A DNA stretch of 64,000 nucleotides from Aeromicrobium sp. Sec7.5 (GCF_036867135.1 NZ_JBAJIJ010000002.1:1-64000), one strand, 5' to 3'. Numbered from the stretch's first letter, positions 23,687 through 32,713 are shown. Numbers and translations are program-made. The notes: generated by a model not told the origin, from the letters alone.

Positions 23687-24664
23687 TCACGCACGGACCC
23701 TCCGGGGTCCGTGCGTGTTCAGCACCAGGACGGGACCGCGGGAGGTCGGCACGAGGTCGCGGACCGCGGCGAAGGCCTTGGCGGTGTAGACCGGCTCGAG
23801 CTCGAGCCCCTCGGCACGTGCCGCCTCGAGCGCACGTTCTCCCTCGGCCGTGGTGGCTCCGTAGGTCGGGCCGAGGTAGTCGTGAGTGACGTCGAGGTCA
23901 CTGGCGTCGATCTGGACGTCGATCTCGGCACCACGATCGCGCAGGAGGTCGACCGTGCGGTTCGCGAGCCGCGCGATGACGACGCCGTCGAGACGGAAGG
24001 CGTCGTTGACGACCACGCCGACGACGCGCGACGAGAGGCCGGCCAGACGCAGCCCCAGGACCAGACCAGCGGCCGTGCCGGCGGATCCGACCGCCGTGAC
24101 CACCCGGGCCGGCTCGGGCACGGCACCGTCGCGCACCTGGGCCGCCATCTCGAGGGCCGCGTCGACGTAGCCGAGCGTGCCGACGGGCGAAGACCCCCCG
24201 GCCGGCAGGTAGTACGGCGGACGCAGACCGTCGCGATGGCGCAGCATCAGACCGGGAGCCGCCAGCTTCAAGCGGCGGACCGAGGGGTAGCGGTGGACGA
24301 CGGCACCGCTGGCCGCGAGCCGGCGCAGCTGGTCGGTCACGTGGTCGTCGACCGGCTGCTCGACCAGGCCGAGGACCGTGCGGATGCCGTGCTCGGCGCC
24401 GTACAGGGCGGCCGCCAGGCCCCAGTGGGTGCCGATGCCGCCGACCGTGAGGAGCGTGCGGCTCCCCCGCCGGTGCGCCTCGGGCAGGAGCCACTCGAGC
24501 TTGCGGACCTTGTTGCCGCCCCAGCCCCCCTCGCCGAACTCGCCCTCGTCCTTGAGCCAGACGCCGGGGCCCCACGACTGCAGCGGACGGACCGGCGTTG
24601 GCCGGCCGCCCAGCACCACGTGCGGGAGGTCGGCGCCCGGGAAGCGTTCGTGGAGCAGCGTCAC
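23687..24664 (-). CDS. PLP-dependent D-cysteine desulfhydrase / ACC deaminase family protein
   Basis: 325 aa, fold type II PLP enzyme. PLP lysine motif GGNKVRKLEWLLPEA; phosphate-binding VGSAGTAAGLVLGL; NTHG near the end. Family members include D-cysteine desulfhydrase and ACC deaminase; substrate not decided. GTG 24664 overlaps the stop of the upstream PGPGW gene (GTGA). The last codons overlap a hairpin shared with whiB3, an unusual but workable arrangement. Confidence 0.75.
   Translation of the reverse strand: MTLLHERFPGADLPHVVLGGRPTPVRPLQSWGPGVWLKDEGEFGEGGWGGNKVRKLEWLLPEAHRRGSRTLLTVGGIGTHWGLAAALYGAEHGIRTVLGLVEQPVDDHVTDQLRRLAASGAVVHRYPSVRRLKLAAPGLMLRHRDGLRPPYYLPAGGSSPVGTLGYVDAALEMAAQVRDGAVPEPARVVTAVGSAGTAAGLVLGLRLAGLSSRVVGVVVNDAFRLDGVVIARLANRTVDLLRDRGAEIDVQIDASDLDVTHDYLGPTYGATTAEGERALEAARAEGLELEPVYTAKAFAAVRDLVPTSRGPVLVLNTHGPRRVRA
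23688..23717. terminator. 13-bp perfect hairpin shared by whiB3 and PLP enzyme gene
   Basis: CACGCACGGACCC (23688-23700) pairs with 23705-23717, loop TCCG. It sits between converging genes, overlapping the last codons of the minus-strand gene. Confidence 0.7.
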
Positions 24665-25212
24665 GCGCCGGAGACCTCGACCGGGCCGGCAGGTTCGACG
24701 GGGCCGACGTTCTCGATCGCGGGCACCGCCACCTCGGGATGGCGCCACCGGACGACGCTGTAGGCCAGCAGGCCCCAGGCCACCACGGCGGAGACGATGA
24801 CGCCGAGCCCCGTGACCCAGCCCTGCGCGGGCAGCTCGGGACCGAAGCCGAAGCCGAGCACCTCGAACTCCGGGATGTCGGGGCCCACGATCCAGACGAC
24901 TCCGGCACTGAAGAGCCACAGCCCACCGAGTGCGCTCAGCACGATGCGCGGCCAGGTGGCGACGCCATATCGAGCCGCCTCGACGGCCCTGACCTGGAGG
25001 CGGTCACGCAGCTCGCGGGCCCAGGTGTAGTGGCGGGCGAGCAGGGCGAATCCCCCGACGATGATGAGCATGCCGGGACCGGGCAGCGGCATCAGCACCA
25101 CGCCGACGGGGATCAGGACCCACCCGAGGATCTCCGAGCCGGTGCGATCGACCCAGGCGCGCAGCCGACCCGCCCAGGTCCGGCGGCCGGAGGGCCCGCG
25201 CTCCTCACTCAT
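24661..25212 (-). CDS. PGPGW-type transmembrane protein (TIGR02611-like)
   Basis: 183 aa with three to four hydrophobic segments: ILGWVLIPVGVVLMPLPGPG then MLIIVGGFALLA at 29-60, IVLSALGGLWLFSAGVVWIV at about 90-110, and VTGLGVIVSAVVAWGLLAYS near 132-152. The MPLPGPG loop matches putative PGPGW transmembrane proteins. Function unknown; translational overlap with the PLP enzyme. Confidence 0.75.
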   Translation of the reverse strand: MSEERGPSGRRTWAGRLRAWVDRTGSEILGWVLIPVGVVLMPLPGPGMLIIVGGFALLARHYTWARELRDRLQVRAVEAARYGVATWPRIVLSALGGLWLFSAGVVWIVGPDIPEFEVLGFGFGPELPAQGWVTGLGVIVSAVVAWGLLAYSVVRWRHPEVAVPAIENVGPVEPAGPVEVSGA

Positions 25213-25303
25213 GGGTTCAGCATGCCACTCCGGACCGACGACACGCCGGTCACCGACGAAAATTCGAATGGCGTGAACGGCCCGAACACGGTGGAATGGT
25301 GCG

Positions 25304-26611
25304 GTGACTGCCGCTTCCCGCCTGCTTTCCCTCGCCGAGGACGTCCTCGGCCTCCACCTCCCGATCCGGCTGCGCGCCTGGGACGGCTCCGAGGCCGGCC
25401 CCGTCGGCTCCCCGGTCGTCGTGATCCGCGACCGGGCCGCGATCCGCCACGTGCTCTGGCAGCCGGGCGAGCTCGGTGTCGCCCGCGCCTACGTGCAGGG
25501 CCACCTCGACATCGAGGGCGACCTCTCCGACGGACTCCGCGCGATGTGGGCCGCAGTGCGTGTCGCCCGCGAGTCCGATCCCGAGGCCGGTCGACCGCAC
25601 GTGAAGCCGAAGCACGTCGCCCGTGCCCTGGGCATCGCCGCGCGCTACCGACTCGTCGGCCGCCGTCCGGCCATTCCTCTGGCCGAGGCCGTGCTCACCG
25701 GCGATCTGCACAGCCGCGAGCGCGACCTCGCCGCCATCAGCCACCACTACGACCTGTCGAACGAGTTCTACGAGCTCATCCTCGATCCCACCATGGCGTA
25801 CTCGTCCGGCTACCACCGTGAGTCCTCGTGGACGCTCGAGGAGGCCCAGACCGCCAAGCTCGACCTGATCTGCCGCAAGCTCGGCCTCGAGCCCGGGATG
25901 CACCTGGTCGACATCGGGTGCGGCTGGGGCTCCCTGACCCTGCACGCCGCCGAGCGCTACGGCGTCCGGGTCACCGGGGTCACGCTGTCGAGCGAGCAGC
26001 GTGACTTCGTGCACAAGCGGGCCGCCGAGCGTGGTGTCGGCGACCGGGTCAACGTGAGCCTGCGCCACTTCCGCGACCTGTCGGGCGCCGGCGTCGGCGA
26101 CGGCGAGATCGACGCCGTCGCGTCGGTCGAGATGGGCGAGCACGTGGGCGACGCCGAGTACGAGGTGTTCACCTCCGCGATCTACCGCTACCTGCGCCCG
26201 GGCGGTCGCGTCATGATCCAGCAGATGTCGCGCAGCAACGGGGCCAAGGGTGACCGCCCCGGCGGCGGTCCCTTCATCGAGACCTACATCGCTCCCGACA
26301 TGCACATGAAGCCGCTGCACCGCACGCTCGAGCTCATTGCGGGTGCGGGTCTGGAGATCCGCGACGTCCAGGCCATGCGCGAGCACTACCCCCAGACCGT
26401 CGAGGGGTGGGCGCGGAACCTCGAGTCCAACTGGGACACCGCGGTCGCCCTCGTCGGTGAGGAGATGGCGCGCGTGTGGCGCCTGTACCTGGCCGGCGGA
26501 TCGCTCGCGTTCGAGGAGAACCGTATGGGCGTCGACCAGGTCGTGGCCGTCAAGCCGTCGCCGTCCGGCGTCAGTGACATGCCCACGTCGCAGCTGGACT
26601 GGCTGGCATGA
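25304..26611 (+). CDS. ufaA1: UfaA1-type S-adenosylmethionine fatty-acid methyltransferase
   Basis: 435 aa of the cyclopropane-fatty-acyl-phospholipid synthase family. SAM loop VDIGCGWGSLTLHAAERYGV; conserved HYDLSNEFYELILDPTMAYS; EMGEHVGDAEYEVF; IEGDLSDGL. Adjacent DUF1295 gene gives the order of Rv0447c-Rv0446c, where UfaA1 makes 10-methyl branched (tuberculostearic) acid from oleoyl phospholipid. That matches the 10-methyl fatty acids used as markers in Nocardioidaceae. A BfaA/Rv0449c-like oxidoreductase is not next to it. GTG start; stop overlaps the next ATG. Confidence 0.85.
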   Translation: MTAASRLLSLAEDVLGLHLPIRLRAWDGSEAGPVGSPVVVIRDRAAIRHVLWQPGELGVARAYVQGHLDIEGDLSDGLRAMWAAVRVARESDPEAGRPHVKPKHVARALGIAARYRLVGRRPAIPLAEAVLTGDLHSRERDLAAISHHYDLSNEFYELILDPTMAYSSGYHRESSWTLEEAQTAKLDLICRKLGLEPGMHLVDIGCGWGSLTLHAAERYGVRVTGVTLSSEQRDFVHKRAAERGVGDRVNVSLRHFRDLSGAGVGDGEIDAVASVEMGEHVGDAEYEVFTSAIYRYLRPGGRVMIQQMSRSNGAKGDRPGGGPFIETYIAPDMHMKPLHRTLELIAGAGLEIRDVQAMREHYPQTVEGWARNLESNWDTAVALVGEEMARVWRLYLAGGSLAFEENRMGVDQVVAVKPSPSGVSDMPTSQLDWLA

Positions 26612-27411
26612 CCGCTGACCTGTCGGTCAGCCTCACCGCACTCGCCGTCGGCCTCGCGGTCGTCGTGGCCGTCATGGCCGCGGGGCTCACGAGCGCGAAG
26701 CGCACCGAGCGCCTCACGATCGTCGACACCCTCTGGCCCCTCGGCTTCGTCGCGGTCGGCCTGGCGAGTGCGCTCGTCTCCCTGACCGGCGACACCGACC
26801 CCGTGCTGCCCTGGGTCCTGGCCGGCCTCACGGCCGTCTGGGGGCTGCGTCTCGCGGCCTACCTGCACCGTCGCAACCACGGCAAGGACGAGGACCCGCG
26901 GTACGCCGAGCTGGCCGAGCAGGACGGTCGCTCGTTCGCCGAGGTCGCCCTCAAGCGCGTCTTCCTGCCCCAGGGCATCGCGATGTACCTGGTGGCCACG
27001 CCGCTCATGGTCGGGGCCGGTACGCAGGACCCGCTCTGGTGGCTCGTCGGCATCGGCGCGGCCGTCTGGCTGCTCGGCTTCGTGTTCGAGTCGGTCGGCG
27101 ACGCCCAGCTCGCGCGCTTCAAGGCCGACCCCAGCAACCAGGGCCAGCTCATGGACCAGGGCCTGTGGCGCTACACCCGTCACCCGAACTACTTCGGTGA
27201 CGCGTGCGTGTGGGCCGGGCTGTGGCTCGTGGCGGCCTCGTCCTGGGCGGGCGTCGCCACGGCGTTCAGCCCGATCGCGATGGCCTTCTTCCTGACGAAG
27301 GTCACCGGCGCCGCGAACAACGAGAAGGGCATGAAGAAGTCCAAGCCCGGCTACGACGAGTACGTGCGTCGCACCAGCGGCTTCCTCCCCTGGTTCCCCA
27401 AGAAGGCCTAG
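26608..27411 (+). CDS. DUF1295 membrane reductase (Rv0446c-like)
   Basis: 267 aa, about six helices. C-terminal QGLWRYTRHPNYFGDACVWA and PGYDEYVRRTSGFLPWFPKK are the DUF1295/steroid-5-alpha-reductase hallmark (NADPH site). ATG overlaps the ufaA1 stop, so it is co-translated and plausibly works in the same lipid modification, possibly reducing the methylene intermediate; that link is inference. Confidence 0.82.
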   Translation: MTADLSVSLTALAVGLAVVVAVMAAGLTSAKRTERLTIVDTLWPLGFVAVGLASALVSLTGDTDPVLPWVLAGLTAVWGLRLAAYLHRRNHGKDEDPRYAELAEQDGRSFAEVALKRVFLPQGIAMYLVATPLMVGAGTQDPLWWLVGIGAAVWLLGFVFESVGDAQLARFKADPSNQGQLMDQGLWRYTRHPNYFGDACVWAGLWLVAASSWAGVATAFSPIAMAFFLTKVTGAANNEKGMKKSKPGYDEYVRRTSGFLPWFPKKA

Positions 27412-27473
27412 CCTCCGCTCGGACCTGACCGCTCGCGTCGGGCCGAGGGCAGGACGTCCGTCGACGGTCAGGC

Positions 27474-28172
27474 TCAGAGCGAGACGAAGATGTGCACCGC
27501 GGCGTCGTGGTCGATCTCGGCCGACTCGCCCTGACGGGCGATGACGACACCGTCATGACCCCGGCTGACGAGGACGTCGTTGCCGGGCAGGGCGCCGACG
27601 CGACGCAGGACCGACATGACCTGCGTGTCCTTCTGGATCTCCTCGGCGATGCGGCGCACCACGAGGCGGACCGGGTCGTCGCCGGCCGTGACCGCGCGGG
27701 GCAGTGACTGGACGCCGAGCAGGAAGTCACCGTCGTCGACGTCCTCGCCGAGCTCGGCGAGACCCGGGATGGGGTTGCCGTACGGCGACTCCGTGGGGTG
27801 CTCCAGCAGCTCGATGAGGCGTCGCTCGACCTGCTCGGAGATGACGTGCTCCCAGCGGCAGGCCTCCTCGTGCACGAACTCGAACTCGAGCCCGATGACG
27901 TCGGTCAGCAGGCGCTCGGCGAGCCGGTGCTTGCGCATGACGCGCGTGGCCAGCTGGCGGCCCTTCTCGGACAGCTCCAGGTGACGGTCGCCCTCCACGC
28001 TGAGCAGGCCGTCGCGCTCCATGCGGGCCACGGTCTGGCTCACGGTTGGCCCCGACTGGTGGAGGCGCTCGGCAATCCGGGCGCGCAGAGGGACGATGCC
28101 CTCCTCCTCGAGCTCGAAGATCGTGCGGAGATACATCTCGGTGGTGTCGATCAGGTCGCTCACGGGACTCAT
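27474..28172 (-). CDS. ideR: Iron-dependent repressor IdeR/DtxR
   Basis: 232 aa. N-terminal DLIDTTEMYLRTIFELEEEG and HTH RIAERLHQSGPTVSQTVARM match IdeR closely. Metal-binding residues are present: site 1 His82, Glu86, His101 and site 2 Met13, Cys105, Glu108, His109 (offset +3 from Mycobacterium). C-terminal SH3-like domain from about 150. Represses siderophore and uptake genes when Fe(II) is bound. I chose ATG 28172, after GGAAGA. No siderophore gene lies nearby. No IdeR box was recognised in the window. Confidence 0.93.
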   Translation of the reverse strand: MSPVSDLIDTTEMYLRTIFELEEEGIVPLRARIAERLHQSGPTVSQTVARMERDGLLSVEGDRHLELSEKGRQLATRVMRKHRLAERLLTDVIGLEFEFVHEEACRWEHVISEQVERRLIELLEHPTESPYGNPIPGLAELGEDVDDGDFLLGVQSLPRAVTAGDDPVRLVVRRIAEEIQKDTQVMSVLRRVGALPGNDVLVSRGHDGVVIARQGESAEIDHDAAVHIFVSL

Positions 28173-28218
28173 TCTTCCATGACGTGCAATGCGAAGAGCA
28201 AGGCCGCACGATGGGGCC

Positions 28219-29562
28219 GTGACCCGTTCCGTGATGTGGTTCCGCCGCGACCTTCGCCTGCACGACAACCCGGCCCTCCAGGAGGCCGTCGCGGCCGGAC
28301 CAGACGGCGTGGTGCCGCTGTTCGTGCTGGACGACCGCCTGTGGGAGACAGCCGGTCCCGTACGACGCGCCGGCCTCGCCGCGATGCTGCGCGACCTGTC
28401 CGAGCGGATCGACGGGCTGCACGTCGTCCACGGCGATCCGGCCGTCGAGATTCCCCGCGTCGTCCGGGCCGCGGAGGCGTCCTCGGTGCACGTGAGCGGC
28501 GACTTCGGCCCGTACGGATCGCGCCGGGACGACGCCGTCGAGTCCTCGCTCGCCGAGCTCGAGGTCCCCTTCCAGCGCACGGGCTCGGCCTACGCGATCT
28601 CGCCCGGCCGCATCACGAAGGGCGACGGCACGCCGTACCGCGTGTTCACGCCCTTCTTCCGCGCCTGGCAGGACCTGGGCTGGCGGGCGCCCGCTCCACT
28701 GGTCCGCGATGTGCCGTGGATCCGCCCCGAGGGTCGGACCCACCGCATCCCCGACGCGTCACCGCCGGAGGGGACCGATCTCCCGCCGCTCGGCGAGGAG
28801 GCCGCCCGCCGCCGCTGGCGGGAGTGGATCGACGACGTCGCGTCCTACGACGACATCCGCAACCTCCCCGGCCGCGACGAGACCTCCCGCATGTCGCCCC
28901 ACCTGAAGTGGGGCGCAATCCATCCCCGCACGATGCTCGCCGACCTGGCACCCCTGCGGTCGCAGGGCTCGGACGCGTACGTGCGCGAGCTCGCGTTCCG
29001 CGAGTTCTACGCCGACGTGCTGCACCACCGTCCCGACTCGGCGACCGGGTACTACGACCGCAAGTTCGAGAAGATGCGGTACGACGAGCCGGGCGACGCC
29101 TTCGCCGCCTGGCAGCACGGCACGACCGGCTTCCCGATCGTCGATGCCGGCATGCGGCAGCTGCGCGCCGAGGGGTGGATGCACAACCGCGTGCGGATGA
29201 TCGTCGCGAGCTTCCTCGTGAAGGACCTGCACGTCGAGTGGATGCACGGGGCCGCCCACTTCATGGAGTGGCTGGTCGATGGCGATCTCGCCTCGAACCA
29301 GCACGGCTGGCAGTGGACCGCCGGATGCGGCACCGACGCCTCGCCCTTCTACCGCGTCTTCAACCCCCTCACGCAGGGCAAGAAGTTCGATCCCGACGGC
29401 ACGTACGTGCGCCGGTGGGTCCCCGAGCTCCGGGACGTCCCGGACCGGTACGTCCACGAGCCCTGGACCGCTCCGGAGCCGGTCGCGGACTACCCCGCAC
29501 CGATCGTCGACCACGCCGAGGAGCGGCTCGAGGCGCTCGCGCGCTACGAGGAGATCCGCTGA
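28219..29562 (+). CDS. phrB: Deoxyribodipyrimidine (CPD) photolyase
   Basis: 447 aa from GTG 28219. N-terminal photolyase antenna domain (SVMWFRRDLRLHDNPALQEA, WF-RRDLRL), FAD-binding domain with ELAFREFYADVLHH, GFPIVDAGMRQL, HNRVRMIVASFLVKDL, GCGTDASPFYRVFNP, DLASNQHGWQW and FHWGMR-like GMRQLRAEGWMHNR. It repairs UV cyclobutane dimers with blue light. Divergent from ideR. Confidence 0.93.
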   Translation: MTRSVMWFRRDLRLHDNPALQEAVAAGPDGVVPLFVLDDRLWETAGPVRRAGLAAMLRDLSERIDGLHVVHGDPAVEIPRVVRAAEASSVHVSGDFGPYGSRRDDAVESSLAELEVPFQRTGSAYAISPGRITKGDGTPYRVFTPFFRAWQDLGWRAPAPLVRDVPWIRPEGRTHRIPDASPPEGTDLPPLGEEAARRRWREWIDDVASYDDIRNLPGRDETSRMSPHLKWGAIHPRTMLADLAPLRSQGSDAYVRELAFREFYADVLHHRPDSATGYYDRKFEKMRYDEPGDAFAAWQHGTTGFPIVDAGMRQLRAEGWMHNRVRMIVASFLVKDLHVEWMHGAAHFMEWLVDGDLASNQHGWQWTAGCGTDASPFYRVFNPLTQGKKFDPDGTYVRRWVPELRDVPDRYVHEPWTAPEPVADYPAPIVDHAEERLEALARYEEIR

Positions 29563-29596
29563 TCGGTGCCACTCCCCCACGGCTTAGCGTGGGGCC

Positions 29597-30301
29597 ATGG
29601 TGACGATCCCGGGACGGTTCAACGGCCCCGAGCACTCCGGCAACGGCGGCTACGTCTGCGGACTGCTCGCGGCAGAGGTCACGACCGAGGGGCCGGTGAC
29701 CGCGATGCTCCGACAGCCACCACCGCTCGACGTGCCCCTGGCCTGGGAGCACGCGGGCGACGAGGTGCGTCTCGAGACCCACGGCGGCGCCATCATCGGC
29801 ACGGCCGGCCCCGGCGCGTTCGAGCGCGATCCCCTGCCCTTCCCGGACGCCGACACCGTGGCCGCCGGGCTCGCGTCGTACCCCGGGTTCGCGTCCCACC
29901 CCTTCGACCGGTGCTTCACGTGCGGCACGGCCCGCGAGGAGGGCGACGGCCTGCGGCTGTTCACCGGTCCGGTCGGGTCCGACCGCACCGCCGGACCGTG
30001 GCACGTCCATCCGGGCCTCGCCGAGCACGGCGTCGTGCCCGACGCCGTGGTGTGGGCGGCCCTCGACTGCCCCGGCGGCTGGGCGGCGGACTTCTCGGCC
30101 CAGACCATGGTCCTCGGCCGCATGACGGCTCAGCTGGAGCAGGGCGTCGACCTCGACGAGCACCTGCACGCCAGCGGCCGCCTCGACGACCGTCAGGGGC
30201 GCAAGTTCCTGACGTCCACCGCCCTGCACCGCCCCGACGGCACCCTGGTGGGACGGTCCGAGCAGGTGTGGATCGAGGTCGACGCGGCGCTGTTCGCCTG
30301 A
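29597..30301 (+). CDS. Hypothetical protein, possibly hotdog-fold
   Basis: 234 aa. VVWAALDCPGGWAA at the centre and a Thr/Leu-rich end remind of PaaI/thioesterase-like hotdog proteins, and C-terminal YVCGLLAAEVTTEGPVTAML at the start echoes the family's N-terminal helix, but no catalytic motif is clear. Two cysteines CFTC at about 105 could bind metal. Leaderless: TAGCGT (29585-29590), six bases before ATG 29597. Follows the photolyase by 34 bp, yet has its own promoter. Confidence 0.6.
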   Translation: MVTIPGRFNGPEHSGNGGYVCGLLAAEVTTEGPVTAMLRQPPPLDVPLAWEHAGDEVRLETHGGAIIGTAGPGAFERDPLPFPDADTVAAGLASYPGFASHPFDRCFTCGTAREEGDGLRLFTGPVGSDRTAGPWHVHPGLAEHGVVPDAVVWAALDCPGGWAADFSAQTMVLGRMTAQLEQGVDLDEHLHASGRLDDRQGRKFLTSTALHRPDGTLVGRSEQVWIEVDAALFA

Positions 30302-30337
30302 GGGCGGTTGCGACGACCATCGGGCTCGGGCGGCCCC

Positions 30338-31621
30338 TCAGGCTCGGAGTGGGTAGTCGGGTTGGCGGCTCTGTCGGGCCGCTGCCCGGATGCGCCTGAG
30401 GTGTTCGCGGGTGGTGCGGCGTTGGGTGAGGTCGATGGGTCGGCCGTCGCGGGTGGCGAGGTCGAACTTGCCGTGTCCGAGGGCTTCGATGACGAGGAGT
30501 CCTCGGTGGACCAGGGTGTGGCAGCTGGTGCAGATGCCGATGAGTCCGTCGAGGTCGGTCTTGCCGCCTCGTGACCACCAGGTGGTGTGGTGGATCTCGA
30601 GGTGGGTGTGGGTGCAGCCGGGTGCGGCGCAGACGCCGTGCTGGCGGGCGATGACGGCTTTGCGCTGAGCGGGGGTGGCGAGGCGGATGGTGTCGCCGAC
30701 GTTGAGGACCTGCGCCTGCTCGACATCGTCGTCCGACGTGAGGATGGGGGTGATGTCGCCGGTGCAGGCCAGGTAGGAGAGGAGTTGGGGCCCGATGGGC
30801 CCGAACCCGGCCAGCTCCGCCGGCTCACCGACCGGCTTCGCCTGACCGGGTTCAGCGGTCATGGCCTCGTGGAGCGTCTCGACACCGACGATGACCGACA
30901 GCTGCGGGCGGATGCCCTTGCTGGACGGCAGACCCGACTCGAGCACCGACGACAACAGCCGGTCGAACCCGGCGACACGGCGTTCTGCACTGCTGCGGTC
31001 GTCGTTGGCCTGCGTCGGGATCGACAACGACTCCAGCACCGCCTTGAGCTTGGCGCCGGTCTCGGTCTTCAGGAAACCGCTGAGGTGCCAACCCTCCGGT
31101 ACTGGTGAGAGCTGGATGTCTTCCTTGGCCATGCCCTTGATCCACGCCTTGTCGAGATCCTCGGGGTAGACGGCGTCGCGCAGGGCCCGGATCACGCGGC
31201 GCAGCTGGACGGGTTCGTGGGTGGTCGCCACGGCCAGCAGCCAGGGTTCGGCATCAGCAACGACTTTCTGGCCGATGTGCTTGAGGCCGAACGTGAAGAG
31301 CTTGACGTGATCGAGCCGGACAGCCCCCTCAGCAGCGGCGTCACCCACGGCGGGGAGCTCGCGCATCGTGGCATCGGCGTCGATCAGGCTGCGCGTCTGG
31401 CGGGCGTCGAGGCGCAGGTGCTGGCGCGCCCAGGTGGCGACGGTGGAGGCGCCGTCGAGCTCGAACTCCGCCGACTTCTCGAGCTCGGCCAGGTGGTGGG
31501 CCTTCGCGGCGTCGAGCGCGTTCTGCGCGGTCTGGATCGCGAGCAGGGCGGACCGATGGTCGGCCGAGGCGAGCGCGTGCGCAGCTGTTCGCAGCGCACG
31601 CACCGTGGGACCCGAGACCAT
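30338..31621 (-). CDS. DUF222-HNH endonuclease (13E12 repeat family), LexA-regulated
   Basis: 427 aa. DUF222 in the first 300 residues (ALASADHRSALLAIQ start, GFLKTETGAKLKAVLES, SVIVGVETLHEA) and a C-terminal HNH: CAAPGCTHTHLEIHHTTWWS then GLIGICTSCHTLVH. The usual central Asn of the HNH (DLDNL) is Gly here (DLDGL), so activity may be altered. In Mycobacterium several 13E12 genes belong to the LexA regulon. A perfect LexA box (31635-31650) lies 14 bp before ATG 31621, with TAGAAT six bases before the ATG (leaderless). Confidence 0.85.
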   Translation of the reverse strand: MVSGPTVRALRTAAHALASADHRSALLAIQTAQNALDAAKAHHLAELEKSAEFELDGASTVATWARQHLRLDARQTRSLIDADATMRELPAVGDAAAEGAVRLDHVKLFTFGLKHIGQKVVADAEPWLLAVATTHEPVQLRRVIRALRDAVYPEDLDKAWIKGMAKEDIQLSPVPEGWHLSGFLKTETGAKLKAVLESLSIPTQANDDRSSAERRVAGFDRLLSSVLESGLPSSKGIRPQLSVIVGVETLHEAMTAEPGQAKPVGEPAELAGFGPIGPQLLSYLACTGDITPILTSDDDVEQAQVLNVGDTIRLATPAQRKAVIARQHGVCAAPGCTHTHLEIHHTTWWSRGGKTDLDGLIGICTSCHTLVHRGLLVIEALGHGKFDLATRDGRPIDLTQRRTTREHLRRIRAAARQSRQPDYPLRA

Positions 31622-31634
31622 GTCTCGATTCTAC

Positions 31635-31650
31635 TCGAACAGATGTTCGA
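31635..31650 (-). promoter_or_regulatory. LexA SOS box
   Basis: TCGAACAGATGTTCGA: both half-sites TCGAAC and GTTCGA match the actinobacterial SOS consensus exactly with N4 spacer. It abuts the -10 hexamer TAGAAT (31628-31633) of the DUF222-HNH gene, placing LexA over the promoter. Confidence 0.9.
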
Positions 31651-31742
31651 TAGCAAGGGTTTGACCCGGAGAAGTTGCTGGAGTCGCAGCAGATTCCGAC
31701 AGGACTGTCTGTCACATTCACGCCGGCTCCGGCCCGCTGCTT

Positions 31743-31763
31743 TTGGTCCGTGGCCGCTTGTCC
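31743..31763 (+). repeat. Solo copy of TIR-type repeat
   Basis: TTGGTCCGTGGCCGCTTGTC (plus one C) is shared with the termini of the element at 54411-54622. Beyond the core, TGACC motifs continue for another 20 bases. Confidence 0.7.
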
Positions 31764-31792
31764 GTCATGACCGCAGATGGTCAGCTGGCCGG

Positions 31793-31834
31793 CCTTTCGA
31801 GGCTCACGCCCCAGGGGGCGTTCACACCTCAAGG
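31793..31834. repeat. REP-like palindromic repeat, copy 1
   Basis: Core TTTCGAGGCTCACGCCC ... GGGCGTTCACACCTCAAG: imperfect inverted halves GAGGCTCACGCCC and GGGCGTTCACACCTC. Near-identical copy at 31873 and inverted relative at 54342. Confidence 0.75.
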
Positions 31835-31872
31835 AACGGGTGGGGGCTAGCCGCTCGACGTCACGTGACCGG

Positions 31873-31914
31873 ACCCTTCGAGGCTCACGCCCCAGAGGGC
31901 GTTCACACCTCAGG
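31873..31914. repeat. REP-like palindromic repeat, copy 2
   Basis: Direct duplicate of 31793-31834 at a distance of 80 bp, with three mismatches or so. The 328-bp gap 31622-31949 between the HNH and DedA genes holds only these repeats, the solo TIR copy and the LexA-controlled promoter; no gene seen. Confidence 0.75.
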
Positions 31915-31949
31915 GAGCGGGAAGGGGCGTCGCTCGGGCGGGTCGAGGC

Positions 31950-32627
31950 TCAGATCTGGATCTCGCCGATGAGGGGCGAGAACGCGGCCCGCCGTGATCG
32001 CGGCGCGTCGATCAGTCGCTCGACTGCGGCGACCTCGGGGGCGGCCACGACGCGGCGGGCCCCACCGACGACCCGCACGACCAGCACGGGGGTAGCGACC
32101 AGCACCGCGACGACCAGCACGATCCAGGCCACCTGGCCGAGCAGGCCGTCCGTGGCGTCGGCCGCCGCTGCCACGACGGAGCCGCCCCCGACGTAGACCC
32201 CGGCCCACGTGCAGGATCCCGCGAAGGACGCCAGCACGAACGACCGGTACGGCATCCCCGCGGTCCCCGCGGCCGCCGGGGTGACCGTCCGCAGGAGCGG
32301 CAGGAGCCGCGTCCCGAAGACGGCCAGAGCGCCCCGACGACGCAGGAGGTCGGTGGCACGGTCGAAGTGCTCCACACCGATCCGCCGGACCGGGCGCGTG
32401 GTCCGCAGCCGCTCGCCGTACCGGCGGCCGAGGACGTAGCCGACGTGATCGCCCGCGCAGGCACCCACGGCGACCAGGAGGCCCAGCAGGGCCATGAGCT
32501 GCCAGCTCGGGAGCGTCGCCGCCAGGACCACGATCGCGGTCTCGCCCGGCAGGAACATGCCGACGCCGAGGCCGGACTCCGCGAAGGCGATGCCCAGTCC
32601 CGCAGCGAGGGACCACACGACGTGCAT
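31950..32627 (-). CDS. DedA-family membrane protein
   Basis: 225 aa with about five helices. DedA/SNARE-associated signature: FAESGLGVGMFLPGETAIVV (GxxxPGE), GACAGDHVGYVLGRRYG (conserved G-D-x-x-GY-xxGR), FGTRLLPLLRTVTPAAAGTA. Family is linked to lipid flipping (undecaprenyl phosphate recycling) and membrane homeostasis. C-terminal cytoplasmic tail is basic. Confidence 0.88.
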   Translation of the reverse strand: MHVVWSLAAGLGIAFAESGLGVGMFLPGETAIVVLAATLPSWQLMALLGLLVAVGACAGDHVGYVLGRRYGERLRTTRPVRRIGVEHFDRATDLLRRRGALAVFGTRLLPLLRTVTPAAAGTAGMPYRSFVLASFAGSCTWAGVYVGGGSVVAAAADATDGLLGQVAWIVLVVAVLVATPVLVVRVVGGARRVVAAPEVAAVERLIDAPRSRRAAFSPLIGEIQI

Positions 32628-32713
32628 GGGAACAGCGTCCGCCGTCCGCGCATCGACTCACCGACGGCGAGACGACCTCTGGGTGAACGTTGCCCGCACG
32701 CGTCGCGCGACTC

